From Myxococcota bacterium (lineage in GTDB: Bacteria; Myxococcota_A; UBA9160; SMWR01): a stretch of DNA of 45,428 bases. The stretch is taken from NCBI GenBank assembly GCA_039030075.1, contig JBCCEW010000037.1, positions 1 through 45,428 on the forward strand, given 5' to 3'. The notes beneath the pieces were generated by a model, which worked only from the letters and a program-made list of their open reading frames with translations, made no database searches and had not been told where the DNA came from. The translations under genes were made by a program, and so were the position numbers. Positions 16,071 to 23,717 of this stretch are shown one piece after another; positions within the stretch are counted from its first letter, which is position 1, and every line of letters starts with the position of its first letter.

Positions 16071-16712
16071 CTACCGGGCGGACAGGGCCGGGGTTCGGGA
16101 CGCCGTCGCGACGGCGGCGGCCGCGAGGGTTCGCGCTTCGGGCGCCGACACGCCGAGCGCACGCAGTCCGCGCTCGATGGAGCGCTTCGAGACGTCGTCG
16201 TCCGCGAGGCCCGCGACGATGCGACGGATCGTCATGACGAGCAGACCGATCGTCTGGTCGAGCGTGGCGTCGTCGGGCCCCGTGTCGAAGCGACCCTCAG
16301 CGAGTCCCTCCGAAAGGTCTTCTCGCAGGTATCCATTGATGCGGTTGTAGACCGTCGGCCGGTTGACGAGCCGCAAGACGAGACGCGCCCAGGGCGTGTC
16401 GGTGGCTGCGCGGCGCAGGATGACGGCCGAGGTCAGCGCCACCCGAAGTGCCGGGTCCGGGATCGGCTCCTCGGCGGTGGCCGCCGTCGCGGCCAGGGTG
16501 TGCAGCTGTTCCTCGGTGACGGCGTCGATCAGGGCATCGCGGTCGGCGAAGTAGTTGTAGAAGGTGCCGACGGCGACTTCGGCTTCCGTGCTCACGTCGC
16601 TCGCCGTCAGCGTGTCGCCCTTGGTGGAGAGGACGCGCATTCCGGCGGCGAGCAGCTGCCGACGTGTCCTCTCTTTCTTCCGGTAGCCGCGGGTCCGGCG
16701 TGTCTCGGGCAT
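16071..16712 (-). CDS. TetR-family regulator
   Basis: This 213-residue regulator has an N-terminal helix-turn-helix domain (KERTRRQLLAAGMRVLSTKG, then the recognition part EAEVAVGTFYNYFADRDALI) and a helical ligand domain. I chose the ATG at 16712 because the frame upstream, to 16775, crosses an AT-rich palindrome that looks like an operator rather than coding sequence. It lies just upstream of the monooxygenase operon on the same strand and likely controls that operon together with its own expression. Confidence 0.9.
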   Translation of the reverse strand: MPETRRTRGYRKKERTRRQLLAAGMRVLSTKGDTLTASDVSTEAEVAVGTFYNYFADRDALIDAVTEEQLHTLAATAATAEEPIPDPALRVALTSAVILRRAATDTPWARLVLRLVNRPTVYNRINGYLREDLSEGLAEGRFDTGPDDATLDQTIGLLVMTIRRIVAGLADDDVSKRSIERGLRALGVSAPEARTLAAAAVATASRTPALSAR

Positions 16713-16736
16713 GGAGCCCAGGATGCCCATAAAATG

Positions 16737-16759
16737 AGTATTTTTCAATATTGAATACT
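16737..16759. promoter_or_regulatory. Putative TetR operator
   Basis: A perfect 12-base palindrome TTCAATATTGAA (16744-16755) is flanked by the outer arms AGTA (16737-16740) and TACT (16756-16759). It is in an AT-rich island 25 bases upstream of the TetR start and between divergent genes. Size and placement fit a TetR-dimer site. Confidence 0.6.
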
Positions 16760-16825
16760 GTTCATTTAGATTCATTTCCAGGGCTCCGCGCTGGCACGAT
16801 CACCCCGATCGCTTTGCTCCTTTGC

Positions 16826-16837
16826 GTGCATATGCAC
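16826..16837. promoter_or_regulatory. Putative MarR operator
   Basis: GTGCATATGCAC is a perfect 12-base palindrome ending 12 bases before the MarR start codon. A repressor bound here would block its own transcription or initiation. There is no ribosome site between it and the ATG, so the mRNA may be nearly leaderless. Confidence 0.45.
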
Positions 16838-16849
16838 TAGTGTGCCCGC

Positions 16850-17290
16850 ATGGATCGTGAATGCAGCGCCTTCAAGGTGCGGCGGCTCTCCCGTCAGGTG
16901 ACCCAGTTCTACGACCAGGCGCTGCGCGCCGAAGGTCTGCGCTCGACCCAATTCCATCTGCTCACCGTCGTCGGCGAAGAGGGCCCCGTCACGATCGGAC
17001 AGCTCGCCGAGCGGGTCGGCGCGGAGCGCACGTCGGTCACCCGTGCGGTGCAGGCCGTCGAGACCGGGGGGTGGGTCGCCGTGGGACCCGGTCCCGACGG
17101 ACGCTCGAAGTCCGTGCGCATCACGCTTGCAGGGCGCGCACTTCTCGACCGCGTCGAACCGGTTCGCAAGAAACAGGAGGCGGCGTTTCGGCGCGCGTTG
17201 GAAGGGGTGACGTCGGAACGCTTCCTCGACGACCTGGTTCACGCGGCCGATCGCTTGCAAGACCTCATCGAGCAAGGCGACGAAGCCTGA
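16850..17290 (+). CDS. MarR-family regulator
   Basis: This 146-residue winged-helix regulator matches the MarR family: SRQVTQFYDQALRAEGLRSTQFHLLTVV as the N-terminal dimer/helix region, then VTIGQLAERVGAERTSVTRAVQAVETGGWV as the recognition element, and DGRSKSVRITLAGRALLDRV as the wing. A palindrome sits immediately upstream. The next gene, 61 bases downstream on the same strand, is a glutathione S-transferase, a common target of MarR control in detoxification. Confidence 0.9.
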   Translation: MDRECSAFKVRRLSRQVTQFYDQALRAEGLRSTQFHLLTVVGEEGPVTIGQLAERVGAERTSVTRAVQAVETGGWVAVGPGPDGRSKSVRITLAGRALLDRVEPVRKKQEAAFRRALEGVTSERFLDDLVHAADRLQDLIEQGDEA

Positions 17291-17351
17291 TCCCAACGCG
17301 CCCATCGGCACGCGCCAGCCACGAGCCCAAAGACAGGACAAGGAGACCCCC

Positions 17352-18086
17352 ATGGCGATGGAACTGCTGACCTCCCCGACGCCCAACGGCTGGAAGGTGA
17401 CGATCATGGTCGAAGAGCTGCGCGAAGCGGGCTTCGAGCTCGCCGATCTCACCGTCACGCCGATCGACATCATGAAGGGCGACCAGTTCACGGATGCCTT
17501 CACGGCGGTGAACCCCAATCAGAAGATCCCGGCACTCGTAGACGGCGACCGCCACGTGATCGAGAGCTGCGCCATCCTCCAGTACCTCGGGGAGAAGTTT
17601 CCGTCCCCGCTGCTGCCGGAAGGAGAGGCGCGCTGGGACGTCCTGCCCTGGGTGTACTGGCAGGCCGCCAATGTCGGACCGATCTTCGGCAACAAGCTCG
17701 CCTACACGCGCTACATCACCGACGTGTCCGACGAAGCGCGCGCGCACCCGCTCGAGCGCTTCGGGAAGGAAGCGCGGCGGCTCGCCGGGGTGCTCGATCG
17801 CAAGCTCGAGGGGCAGGCCTTCATCTGCGGCGACACGTTCACGATCGCCGACATCGCGGCCTACCCCTGGCTGCGCGGCTGGAAATGGAGCAAGGTCGAC
17901 ATCACGGACCGCCCGAACGTGATGGCGTGGATCGATCGCGTGCGCGCGCGGCCCGGCGTCGGACGGGGGCTCGCGTACGGGGTCCCCGAGGACGAGGTCG
18001 ATCGCTGGAGCCAGGAACGCCGCGACAGCTATGCCAAAGGAGGCGCCTCGATCGCCTCGAACGATCGCCTGCGTTCGGATCTCTGA
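17352..18086 (+). CDS. Glutathione S-transferase, YfcG/Ure2-like
   Basis: This 244-residue protein has an N-terminal thioredoxin-like glutathione-binding domain (LLTSPTPNGWKVTIMVEEL, then NPNQKIPALVD and ESCAILQYLGEKF) and a helical C-terminal domain (FICGDTFTIADIAAYPWLRGW). The TSPTPNGWKV start, with Asn near the thiol of glutathione, is the signature of the nu-class/YfcG branch, which acts as a disulfide-bond reductase as well as a transferase. An AAGGAGA site precedes the ATG. It probably forms a detoxification unit with the upstream MarR. Confidence 0.92.
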   Translation: MAMELLTSPTPNGWKVTIMVEELREAGFELADLTVTPIDIMKGDQFTDAFTAVNPNQKIPALVDGDRHVIESCAILQYLGEKFPSPLLPEGEARWDVLPWVYWQAANVGPIFGNKLAYTRYITDVSDEARAHPLERFGKEARRLAGVLDRKLEGQAFICGDTFTIADIAAYPWLRGWKWSKVDITDRPNVMAWIDRVRARPGVGRGLAYGVPEDEVDRWSQERRDSYAKGGASIASNDRLRSDL

Positions 18087-18181
18087 CCCATCTCGGGCAG
18101 CGCGTTTTCACCAGGCCGAGGTCAGGCGAGTCCTGCTCGGCCGCGCCGAACTTCGGCGAGACCCCTTCGAAGAGGAGAGAC

Positions 18182-18700
18182 ATGTCCGTTTCGTTCTACG
18201 ACCTGACGGTCGGCAGCTACGTCCAGATCATCGAGGCCCTGGTCGGCATCCTGGGCAAAGGAGCCGACCACTGTAAGACCGAGGGCATCGCCCTCGACGA
18301 CATCGTCGCGACCCGTCTCTACCCGGACATGGCCAACTTCCACTTCCAGGTGACCAGCGTGACCCACCACTCGCTGGGTGCGCTGCAAGGGCTCAAGTCG
18401 GGCGAGTTCCGCCCCCCGAACTACGAAGCCTGCGACTACGCCGTGCTCCAGACCATGACGGAGGCGACGCTCGACGCGCTGAAGGCGCAGAACCGGGACG
18501 AGATCGACGCCCTCGCCGATGGTCAGCTCGTCTTCAAGCTGGGGGGGAACGAGATCCCCTTCACCGCGAAGAACTTCGCCTTGTCCTTCTCGCTGCCGAA
18601 CTTCTACTTCCACGCGACCACGGCGTACGACGTGCTGCGCATGAAGGGCGTGCCGCTCGGCAAGCGGGACTTCCTCGGGGCGATGAAGGCCGGCGTCTAG
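18182..18700 (+). CDS. DUF1993-family protein
   Basis: This 172-residue protein matches the DUF1993 family, whose fold is related to the DinB/YfiT four-helix bundles. It opens with SFYDLTVGSYVQIIEALVGILGKG and contains LYPDMANFHFQV and FSLPNFYFHATTAYDVLRMKGVPLGKRDFLG, all typical. The function of the family is unknown. A GAGGAGAG site precedes the ATG. It follows the GST gene by 95 bases on the same strand and may share its transcript. Confidence 0.9.
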   Translation: MSVSFYDLTVGSYVQIIEALVGILGKGADHCKTEGIALDDIVATRLYPDMANFHFQVTSVTHHSLGALQGLKSGEFRPPNYEACDYAVLQTMTEATLDALKAQNRDEIDALADGQLVFKLGGNEIPFTAKNFALSFSLPNFYFHATTAYDVLRMKGVPLGKRDFLGAMKAGV

Positions 18701-18828
18701 TCCTACGGGACCGACGAGCCCGGGGCGAACGCCTCGGCAGCAGGGCAACGTCGCGGCATGGGTCGCCCCCTGCCTGAACCCTGCTCCCGGTACCCGGGCG
18801 CGCGCCGCTCCCAGATGATCCAGGAGGC

Positions 18829-18857
18829 TTGACAGCCCTGGGTTTTCTTGGGATTCT
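18829..18857 (+). promoter_or_regulatory. Sigma70-type promoter of the crotonase gene
   Basis: TTGACA (18829-18834) is followed, after 17 bases, by GATTCT (18852-18857), giving a perfect -35 and a degenerate -10 at ideal spacing. The palindrome at 18861-18882 begins just past the -10, over the expected start site. Confidence 0.6.
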
Positions 18858-18860
18858 CGT

Positions 18861-18882
18861 ACCGACCGACTAGTCGGTCGGT
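18861..18882. promoter_or_regulatory. TetR-type operator, perfect 22-base palindrome
   Basis: ACCGACCGACT is followed at once by its exact reverse complement, giving a 22-base palindrome centred on CTAG. The core CGACTAGTCG and length are typical of TetR/AcrR-family sites. It overlaps the expected transcription start of the crotonase gene and lies 32 bases before its ATG. The TetR gene at 19813 is the likely binder. Confidence 0.75.
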
Positions 18883-18914
18883 AATGCCCACCCCATCCAC
18901 CGCGAGGACTCGCC

Positions 18915-19805
18915 ATGTACGAGACCATCAAGACCTCCGTCGAGGACGGCGTCTTCTTCCTGACCCTCAATCGCCCCGAGGCGCTGAACACGATCGTGCC
19001 GCCGATGCCCGACGAGTTCGCCGCGGCGATCGAGGAGGCGACCCGCGACAACGACGTGAAGGTGATCGTCGTGCGTGGCAACGGGCGCGCCTTCTGCGCC
19101 GGCTACAACTTCGACGGCGGCTTCCACCACTGGGACGACTACATCTCCACGGAAGGCAAGTGGGACCCGGGGAAGGAGTTCACCTGGTCGACGAACGAGC
19201 TCACCGCGCCGACCCAGCAGTTCTTCTCGATGTGGCGCACGTCGAAGCCCGTGATTGCCCAGATCCACGGCTGGTGCGTGGGCGGCGGGTCCGACAACGC
19301 GTTGTCCGCCGACATCGTGATCGCTTCCGACGACGCGATCATCGGGACTCCGTATTCCCGCATGTGGGGCGCGTACCTGTCGGGTATGTGGATCTACCGG
19401 CTCGGCCTCGCCGAGGCGAAGTGGCGTGCACTGACCGGGCAGCCCTTCACGGGAGCCGAAGCGGCCGAGGCCGGGCTGATCAACGAGGCCGTGCCCTTCG
19501 CGAAGCTCGAAGACCGGGTCCTCGAGGTGGCGAACCTGCTGAAGAGTATTCCGGTCTCTCAGCTGCAGGCGATGAAGCTGGTCGTGAACCACGCCTACGA
19601 ACAGCAGGGCCTCAATGCCGTGCAGACGCTCGGGCCGATCCTGGATGGCATGATGCGCAACACGCCGGACGCCCTCGCATGGGTCGACAAGGTCGAGGCC
19701 GAGGGCGTGCGTTCGGCGATCACCCAACGGGACGGCCTGTTCGGTGACTACAGCCAGGCGCCGCCGGACCGCAAGCCCAACCCCAACCACGTCATCAGCC
19801 ACTGA
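18915..19805 (+). CDS. Enoyl-CoA hydratase/isomerase-family protein
   Basis: This 296-residue crotonase-superfamily member contains the oxyanion-hole segments RGNGRAFCAGYNF and WCVGGGSDNALSADIVIASDDAIIGTPYS. At the two positions that are glutamates in classical enoyl-CoA hydratase, my alignment by eye gives Asp (GGGSDN) and Tyr (TPYSRM), so simple hydration may not be its reaction. Its C-terminus is longer than usual and proline-rich (QAPPDRKPNPNHVISH). It acts on an acyl-CoA in the cytoplasm. It has its own promoter overlapped by a palindromic operator and is followed 7 bases later by a TetR gene that likely represses it. Confidence 0.88.
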   Translation: MYETIKTSVEDGVFFLTLNRPEALNTIVPPMPDEFAAAIEEATRDNDVKVIVVRGNGRAFCAGYNFDGGFHHWDDYISTEGKWDPGKEFTWSTNELTAPTQQFFSMWRTSKPVIAQIHGWCVGGGSDNALSADIVIASDDAIIGTPYSRMWGAYLSGMWIYRLGLAEAKWRALTGQPFTGAEAAEAGLINEAVPFAKLEDRVLEVANLLKSIPVSQLQAMKLVVNHAYEQQGLNAVQTLGPILDGMMRNTPDALAWVDKVEAEGVRSAITQRDGLFGDYSQAPPDRKPNPNHVISH

Positions 19806-19812
19806 GGCGTCC

Positions 19813-20421
19813 ATGCCCGCAGCGTCGTCGGTTCCCCGCATCCTCGACTGCGCCGAGGCGAAGTTCGCCGCCGGGGGCTTTGGCGGCACGACGCTCTCGT
19901 CGATCGCGAAGGCGGCTGGCCTCGGCAATCCCGGGCTCCTCCATCACTACCCCTCCAAGGCGGCGCTCTACCGGGCCGTCCTGGAGGCGGTGGGGGAGGA
20001 CCTGGATCAGCGGATGGAAGCGGCGACGGCCGGCGTCGACGGTGTCGACGAACGACTCCGCGCCCTCCTCGGCGTCCTGGTCACGCTCGGGCGCGAACGG
20101 CCGACCGCGTTGCGCCTCGTCATGCAGGAGTTTCTCGACGACACGGGGCGGCTCGAGAAAGCGACGGTGCTGCCGCTCGCCGGGGCCGTACGTCGCACAC
20201 TGGAAGTGATCGAAGCGGGCCAGGGCGCGGGCGAAGTCGACGACGGCGACCCTCTGGCAATCGTCGCCCGGCTGCACGGGACCCTCTTCTACGGGCTGCT
20301 CGGGACCACCGTGCTCGGACGCATCCACGTCGAGCCCGGGCAGGGCTGGGCCGAGCGATTGGTGGAGGCGGCTCTCGACGGAGTGCTCGTGACGTCTCCG
20401 GCGAGGTCCGGGGCCCGCTAG
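19813..20421 (+). CDS. TetR-family regulator
   Basis: This 202-residue regulator has the helix-turn-helix region RILDCAEAKFAAGGFGGTTLSSIAKAAGL then GNPGLLHHYPSKAALYRAVLEAVGE. The ATG at 19813 comes 7 bases after the crotonase stop; an upstream in-frame start within that gene would add an unstructured tail. Being last in the unit controlled by the 18861-18882 palindrome, it probably autoregulates through that site, with an acyl-CoA or fatty-acid-like effector as a reasonable guess. Confidence 0.9.
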   Translation: MPAASSVPRILDCAEAKFAAGGFGGTTLSSIAKAAGLGNPGLLHHYPSKAALYRAVLEAVGEDLDQRMEAATAGVDGVDERLRALLGVLVTLGRERPTALRLVMQEFLDDTGRLEKATVLPLAGAVRRTLEVIEAGQGAGEVDDGDPLAIVARLHGTLFYGLLGTTVLGRIHVEPGQGWAERLVEAALDGVLVTSPARSGAR

Positions 20422-20480
20422 GCTTCGCCCCGTACGCGCCGCCCGGAAGCGAGCGCGCATTCGAGAGAGAGGGAGCGAAC

Positions 20481-20891
20481 GTGTCGGACGACGTGAAAGC
20501 GACGCTGGAGTCCTTCCTCGAACAGGTTCCCTTCGCCCAGTCGTGCGGGATGCGGATCGTCGAGGCGGACGCGAGCGCCGGCACGCTCGTCGTCGAGATG
20601 CCGATCGCCGACCACCTCGAGCGGCAACGCGGCTCGGGCCAGTTCCACGGGGGCGCGGTCGCGAGCCTCATCGATACCGCGGGCACGTTCGCGATGATCA
20701 TGGTGACCGGGTCGATCGTCTCGACCGTCGACATGCGCACCGACTTTCTGCGGCCGGCCGTGGGTTCGTTGCGGGCCGAAGCGCGGGTGCGCAAGGCCGG
20801 GAAGCGGATCGGCGTCGTGGACATCGATGTGACCGGGGCCGAAGATCGGGCGGTTGCCGTGGGCCGAGGGACGTTCGCCTCCGTGGGCTAG
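20481..20891 (+). CDS. PaaI-type hotdog thioesterase
   Basis: This 136-residue single hotdog-domain protein carries GQFHGGAVASLIDTAGTFAM (about residues 53-72), with the HGG and catalytic Asp of the PaaI family, then VDMRTDFLRPAVGSLRAEARV. It starts with GTG at 20481 behind GAGAGAGGGAG. It probably hydrolyses an acyl- or aryl-CoA. It lies 59 bases after the TetR gene and could belong with the crotonase unit, which would supply the CoA ester. Confidence 0.88.
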   Translation: MSDDVKATLESFLEQVPFAQSCGMRIVEADASAGTLVVEMPIADHLERQRGSGQFHGGAVASLIDTAGTFAMIMVTGSIVSTVDMRTDFLRPAVGSLRAEARVRKAGKRIGVVDIDVTGAEDRAVAVGRGTFASVG

Positions 20892-20936
20892 GCGAGCGCC
20901 TACACTGAGGAAGCCGCCCAACACTGGAGGTCGCTC

Positions 20937-21557
20937 GTGGCGCATTCCGATTCGTTCTCGAAGGTCACCGCGGTCGTCGGCTGGGGGTTGATCGCGCTCG
21001 GTCTCGCCGTGTTCGCCATCCGGATCCAGCACGCGGGGGCCTATGCCATACCCGGTGGCGGCAACCTCTTCGGAGGCCTCGGCGCGCTCGTACTCGGCGG
21101 GCTGCTCCTGTGGCGGAGCGCGCCGCGCCCGCTCCACTGGTTGGCCCTCGTGACCACGCCCGTGGTGCTCTTCTTCGGTCTCTACGCGACGATGGCCGAG
21201 GTCGAAGAAGTGATCTCGCTCTACGCGACCGACAGTGCGGGGCGTCCTGCGGAGCTCCGGCTCTGGATCATCGATCGCGAAGACGGCGCGTGGGTCGGCA
21301 TGCCGCGCTCGAAGGCGATCGAGCACTCCCTCGACGGCGCGCGCCTCGAGATGCTGCGCGGGGGCGAGACCCAGTGCGTGGTTCCGGTGCTCCACGAGGA
21401 CCGACCGACCGTCACGACGATCCACGCGCTCAAGGTGGAGAAGTATGGCGTGGCGCAGGCGGCGGCTGCGATCGGCTTCTATCCGCGCGAGGCGCCGGAT
21501 ACCTCGGTGTCGCTCCGCTTCGATCCCTGCCCGCCTGCGGCAACGCCCTCGAGGTAG
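20937..21557 (+). CDS. Membrane protein with C-terminal split-barrel-like domain
   Basis: This 206-residue protein has three N-terminal hydrophobic segments (about residues 11-27, 44-60 and 66-86) and a soluble tail (ELRLWIIDREDGAWVGMPRS, then LEMLRGGETQCVVPVLH and VEKYGVAQAAAAIGFY). The order and spacing of these segments match the gene at 5307, so the two are probably distant paralogues. The tail again recalls PNPOx/F420-type split barrels. It starts with GTG at 20937 after CACTGGAGG. Its 3' end overlaps the convergent TPR gene by 79 bases. Confidence 0.6.
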   Translation: MAHSDSFSKVTAVVGWGLIALGLAVFAIRIQHAGAYAIPGGGNLFGGLGALVLGGLLLWRSAPRPLHWLALVTTPVVLFFGLYATMAEVEEVISLYATDSAGRPAELRLWIIDREDGAWVGMPRSKAIEHSLDGARLEMLRGGETQCVVPVLHEDRPTVTTIHALKVEKYGVAQAAAAIGFYPREAPDTSVSLRFDPCPPAATPSR

Positions 21558-22336
21558 GGCCGCTTCGCCTCGAAGGCCTCGAGTCGCGCTTGCCGCGCCT
21601 CGAACTCCGGTGCCTCCTCGCCGCCTGCGAGTTCGATGGCCGAGCGCTGGTGCTCGACCGCGTCACGGAAGTTCCCTTTCGCCGCCAGCGCGACCGCCAT
21701 CGTCTCGAGGGTCTCGGGCGTGCGGTCGTGGAGGAACGCATCGCTGGCGAGGTCGACCGCGCGATCGACGTCGCGTCGGGCGGGATCGGGGTGGGTGGCG
21801 AGGAGCCACGCGAGCTGAAGCCGTAGATGGACGTCGCCGGGGCCGTGCCGCAGCCCGACCTGCAGCGCTGCGATCGCCTCGTCGCGCTCGCCCCGCTCAC
21901 GGAGGGAAGGGACGAGTGCGCGGTGGCCATGGGGAATGTCGGGGGCGAGAGCGACCGCCTCTCGGTAGCGGGCGACCGCCGCATCCGAGTCGCCGCGCGC
22001 GTCGTGTTGCCGCCCCACGCCGACCATCGAGATCGCGGCGCGGCGACGCATCTCCGGGTCGTCCGGGCGCAGCGCGAACGCCTCCTGGAAGGCTTCGATC
22101 GCCTCGGTGTGCCTCTCCTGCCGCGCGAGCGCGAAGCCCAGGTCGCGGTAGAGGTCGGCGCGGACCTCGCCCGAGCTGTCTTCGAGGGCGCTCCGCGCGA
22201 GCGCCTCGGCTTCTGGCCAGCGGCGCTCCTCGATCAGAACGGCCAACCGCTCGACGGGGGTCGGCCCGAATACCCAGAGCGCGACTCCGCCCAGCACGAG
22301 GAACAGACACAGCAACAGGAGGCGCGCGGGGGTCAT
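21479..22336 (-). CDS. Membrane-anchored TPR protein
   Basis: This 285-residue protein has an N-terminal membrane segment (LLLLCLFLVLGGVALWVF, residues 6-23) and about five tetratricopeptide repeats: RADLYRDLGFALARQERHTEAIEAF, AAISMVGVGRQHDARGDSDAAVARY, HRALVPSLRERGERDEAIAAL, and similar stretches to about residue 235. It would present a helical scaffold for protein contacts on one side of the membrane. The ATG at 22336 puts the membrane segment first. No partner can be named. Confidence 0.8.
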   Translation of the reverse strand: MTPARLLLLCLFLVLGGVALWVFGPTPVERLAVLIEERRWPEAEALARSALEDSSGEVRADLYRDLGFALARQERHTEAIEAFQEAFALRPDDPEMRRRAAISMVGVGRQHDARGDSDAAVARYREAVALAPDIPHGHRALVPSLRERGERDEAIAALQVGLRHGPGDVHLRLQLAWLLATHPDPARRDVDRAVDLASDAFLHDRTPETLETMAVALAAKGNFRDAVEHQRSAIELAGGEEAPEFEARQARLEAFEAKRPYLEGVAAGGQGSKRSDTEVSGASRG

Positions 22337-22487
22337 GGCGGAGGAACATAGCTTTCGCCCCCCGCGCAGGAGGCGCCGGCTCCCGGACCGGTCACGAAAT
22401 CGCGGCCCGGGAGTGCGCTTCGTGCGGAATCCCCCATCCTCCCGACGGCGCTGCGCCCCATCGGGCCACGCCGACGGAGGATGCGGG

Positions 22488-22973
22488 ATGACCATCATGC
22501 GCGTGAGCCTCGTAGGCGCCTCTCTCGACGCCGAGCGCAAGCAGCAACTCGCCAGCCGACTGATCGCGGCGTTCGCGCGCGTCGAGGTGGGCCAAGACTC
22601 CCCGGCCGCCCACGCCGGTTTCCTCGTCCACTTCGAGGAAGTCGCTCCCGAGGATCTCTACATGGGCGCCCAGCGGATGGCCGACGCGGGCGGTTCGGGG
22701 CGCGCGGCCGTCGTCACCACCCAGGTCATGGCGGGCCCCTGGACCGACGCCATGAAGGCCCAGCTCTTCGGGGACCTCGAGTCCGTGATCCGCGAAGAGG
22801 TCGACATGCCGCGCAGCGGGTCGGGCGCGGACTTCTGGATGACCATCACCGAGGTGCCCGAAGGGGCGTGGGGCTACGGCGGCAAACCGGTCTCGATCGC
22901 GAGCCTCGCCCCCGTGTTCAGCGAGGATCGCCAGGCGCGGATTCATCGCTACCTCGAAGATCGCTCCGAGTAG
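22488..22973 (+). CDS. Tandem tautomerase-like protein
   Basis: This 161-residue protein appears to contain two tautomerase/MIF-like halves. The first is MRVSLVGASLDAERKQQLAS followed by LVHFEEVAPEDLYMG; the second is AAVVTTQVMAGPWTDAMKAQ followed by FWMTITEVPEGAWGYGG. The ending VPEGAWGYGGKPVSI matches the strand-turn pattern of 4-oxalocrotonate tautomerase relatives. However, no proline follows the initiating Met, so the usual Pro1 catalytic base is absent and the function is open. GGAGG precedes the ATG at 22488. Confidence 0.6.
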   Translation: MTIMRVSLVGASLDAERKQQLASRLIAAFARVEVGQDSPAAHAGFLVHFEEVAPEDLYMGAQRMADAGGSGRAAVVTTQVMAGPWTDAMKAQLFGDLESVIREEVDMPRSGSGADFWMTITEVPEGAWGYGGKPVSIASLAPVFSEDRQARIHRYLEDRSE

Positions 22974-22988
22974 CGCCCGGCCGGTGAC

Positions 22989-23717
22989 TCAGTCGTCTTC
23001 CGCGTAGCGGTCGACGAGCTTGCTCGGGTTGCGGCCGTCGACGTAGCCCATGAAAGTGCCGTTCATGAGGTCGTAGCCGAGCATCGCGCGCACGCGCTTC
23101 GAGTAGCGCGCGGCGATCTCGGGCGGCACGGCGAGCACCATGTTCTCGATCTGTCGCAGCCAGGGCTGGCAGTACTGGAGCGTGATGCCGAGCCGCGTGG
23201 TGTCGGTTTGGTTGGCGCCGCCGCGGTGGAAGAGGGAGCCCTGCCAGATCATCACCGAGCCTGCGGGCATCACCGCCTGGAAGGTGCGGGCGTCGTCGTG
23301 GGCGGGAAGTTCGCCGGGCCCCCAGGTGTGGCTGCCGGGAATGATCTCGGTGGCCCCGTTCTCGTCGGTGAAATCGTCGAGGGCCCACATCGTGCTCATG
23401 CCTTGGGCGGGTCGGGGTCGCGGCGGCGCGCCCGCGTCGTCGTCGCAGTGGTAGTCCTGGCGCTCCTCGCCCGGGTGCTTGTTGATCGCGAGCCCGCCCC
23501 ACAAGAGATACGAGGGCATGAGGAACGGGTCGATCAGTGCGAGCACCGCCGGGTGCTCGACCAGCGCGGCGATCGACGGCGCCTTCGCCAGGAGCGCATA
23601 CACGCGCTGGGTCTTGTGGCCTTCGAAGGGGTTTCGTCCGAAGTGGGTGAGGTGGGGAGCCAGCTCGCCGCGAACCCGCGCGACCTCGTCGCGAGACAGC
23701 AGCGAGGGCAGGACCAC
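22989..23717 (-). CDS. Phytanoyl-CoA dioxygenase-like Fe(II)/2OG enzyme
   Basis: From GTG at 23717 this is a 242-residue Fe(II)/2-oxoglutarate dioxygenase of the PhyH family. The metal ligands are His90 and Asp92 (DYHCDD) and His164 (SLFHRGG), and TRLGITLQY supplies the 2-oxoglutarate arginine. The family's N-terminal stretch (a helix then HGYVVLPSLLSRDE) clearly continues upstream in frame for about 25 residues (PDPAALAHLREHGY) without any ATG, GTG or TTG. An ATT codon at 23792, preceded by GAGG at 8-base spacing, is the best-placed start and would give 267 residues. It hydroxylates an unknown small molecule or lipid. Confidence 0.88.
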   Translation of the reverse strand: MVLPSLLSRDEVARVRGELAPHLTHFGRNPFEGHKTQRVYALLAKAPSIAALVEHPAVLALIDPFLMPSYLLWGGLAINKHPGEERQDYHCDDDAGAPPRPRPAQGMSTMWALDDFTDENGATEIIPGSHTWGPGELPAHDDARTFQAVMPAGSVMIWQGSLFHRGGANQTDTTRLGITLQYCQPWLRQIENMVLAVPPEIAARYSKRVRAMLGYDLMNGTFMGYVDGRNPSKLVDRYAEDD

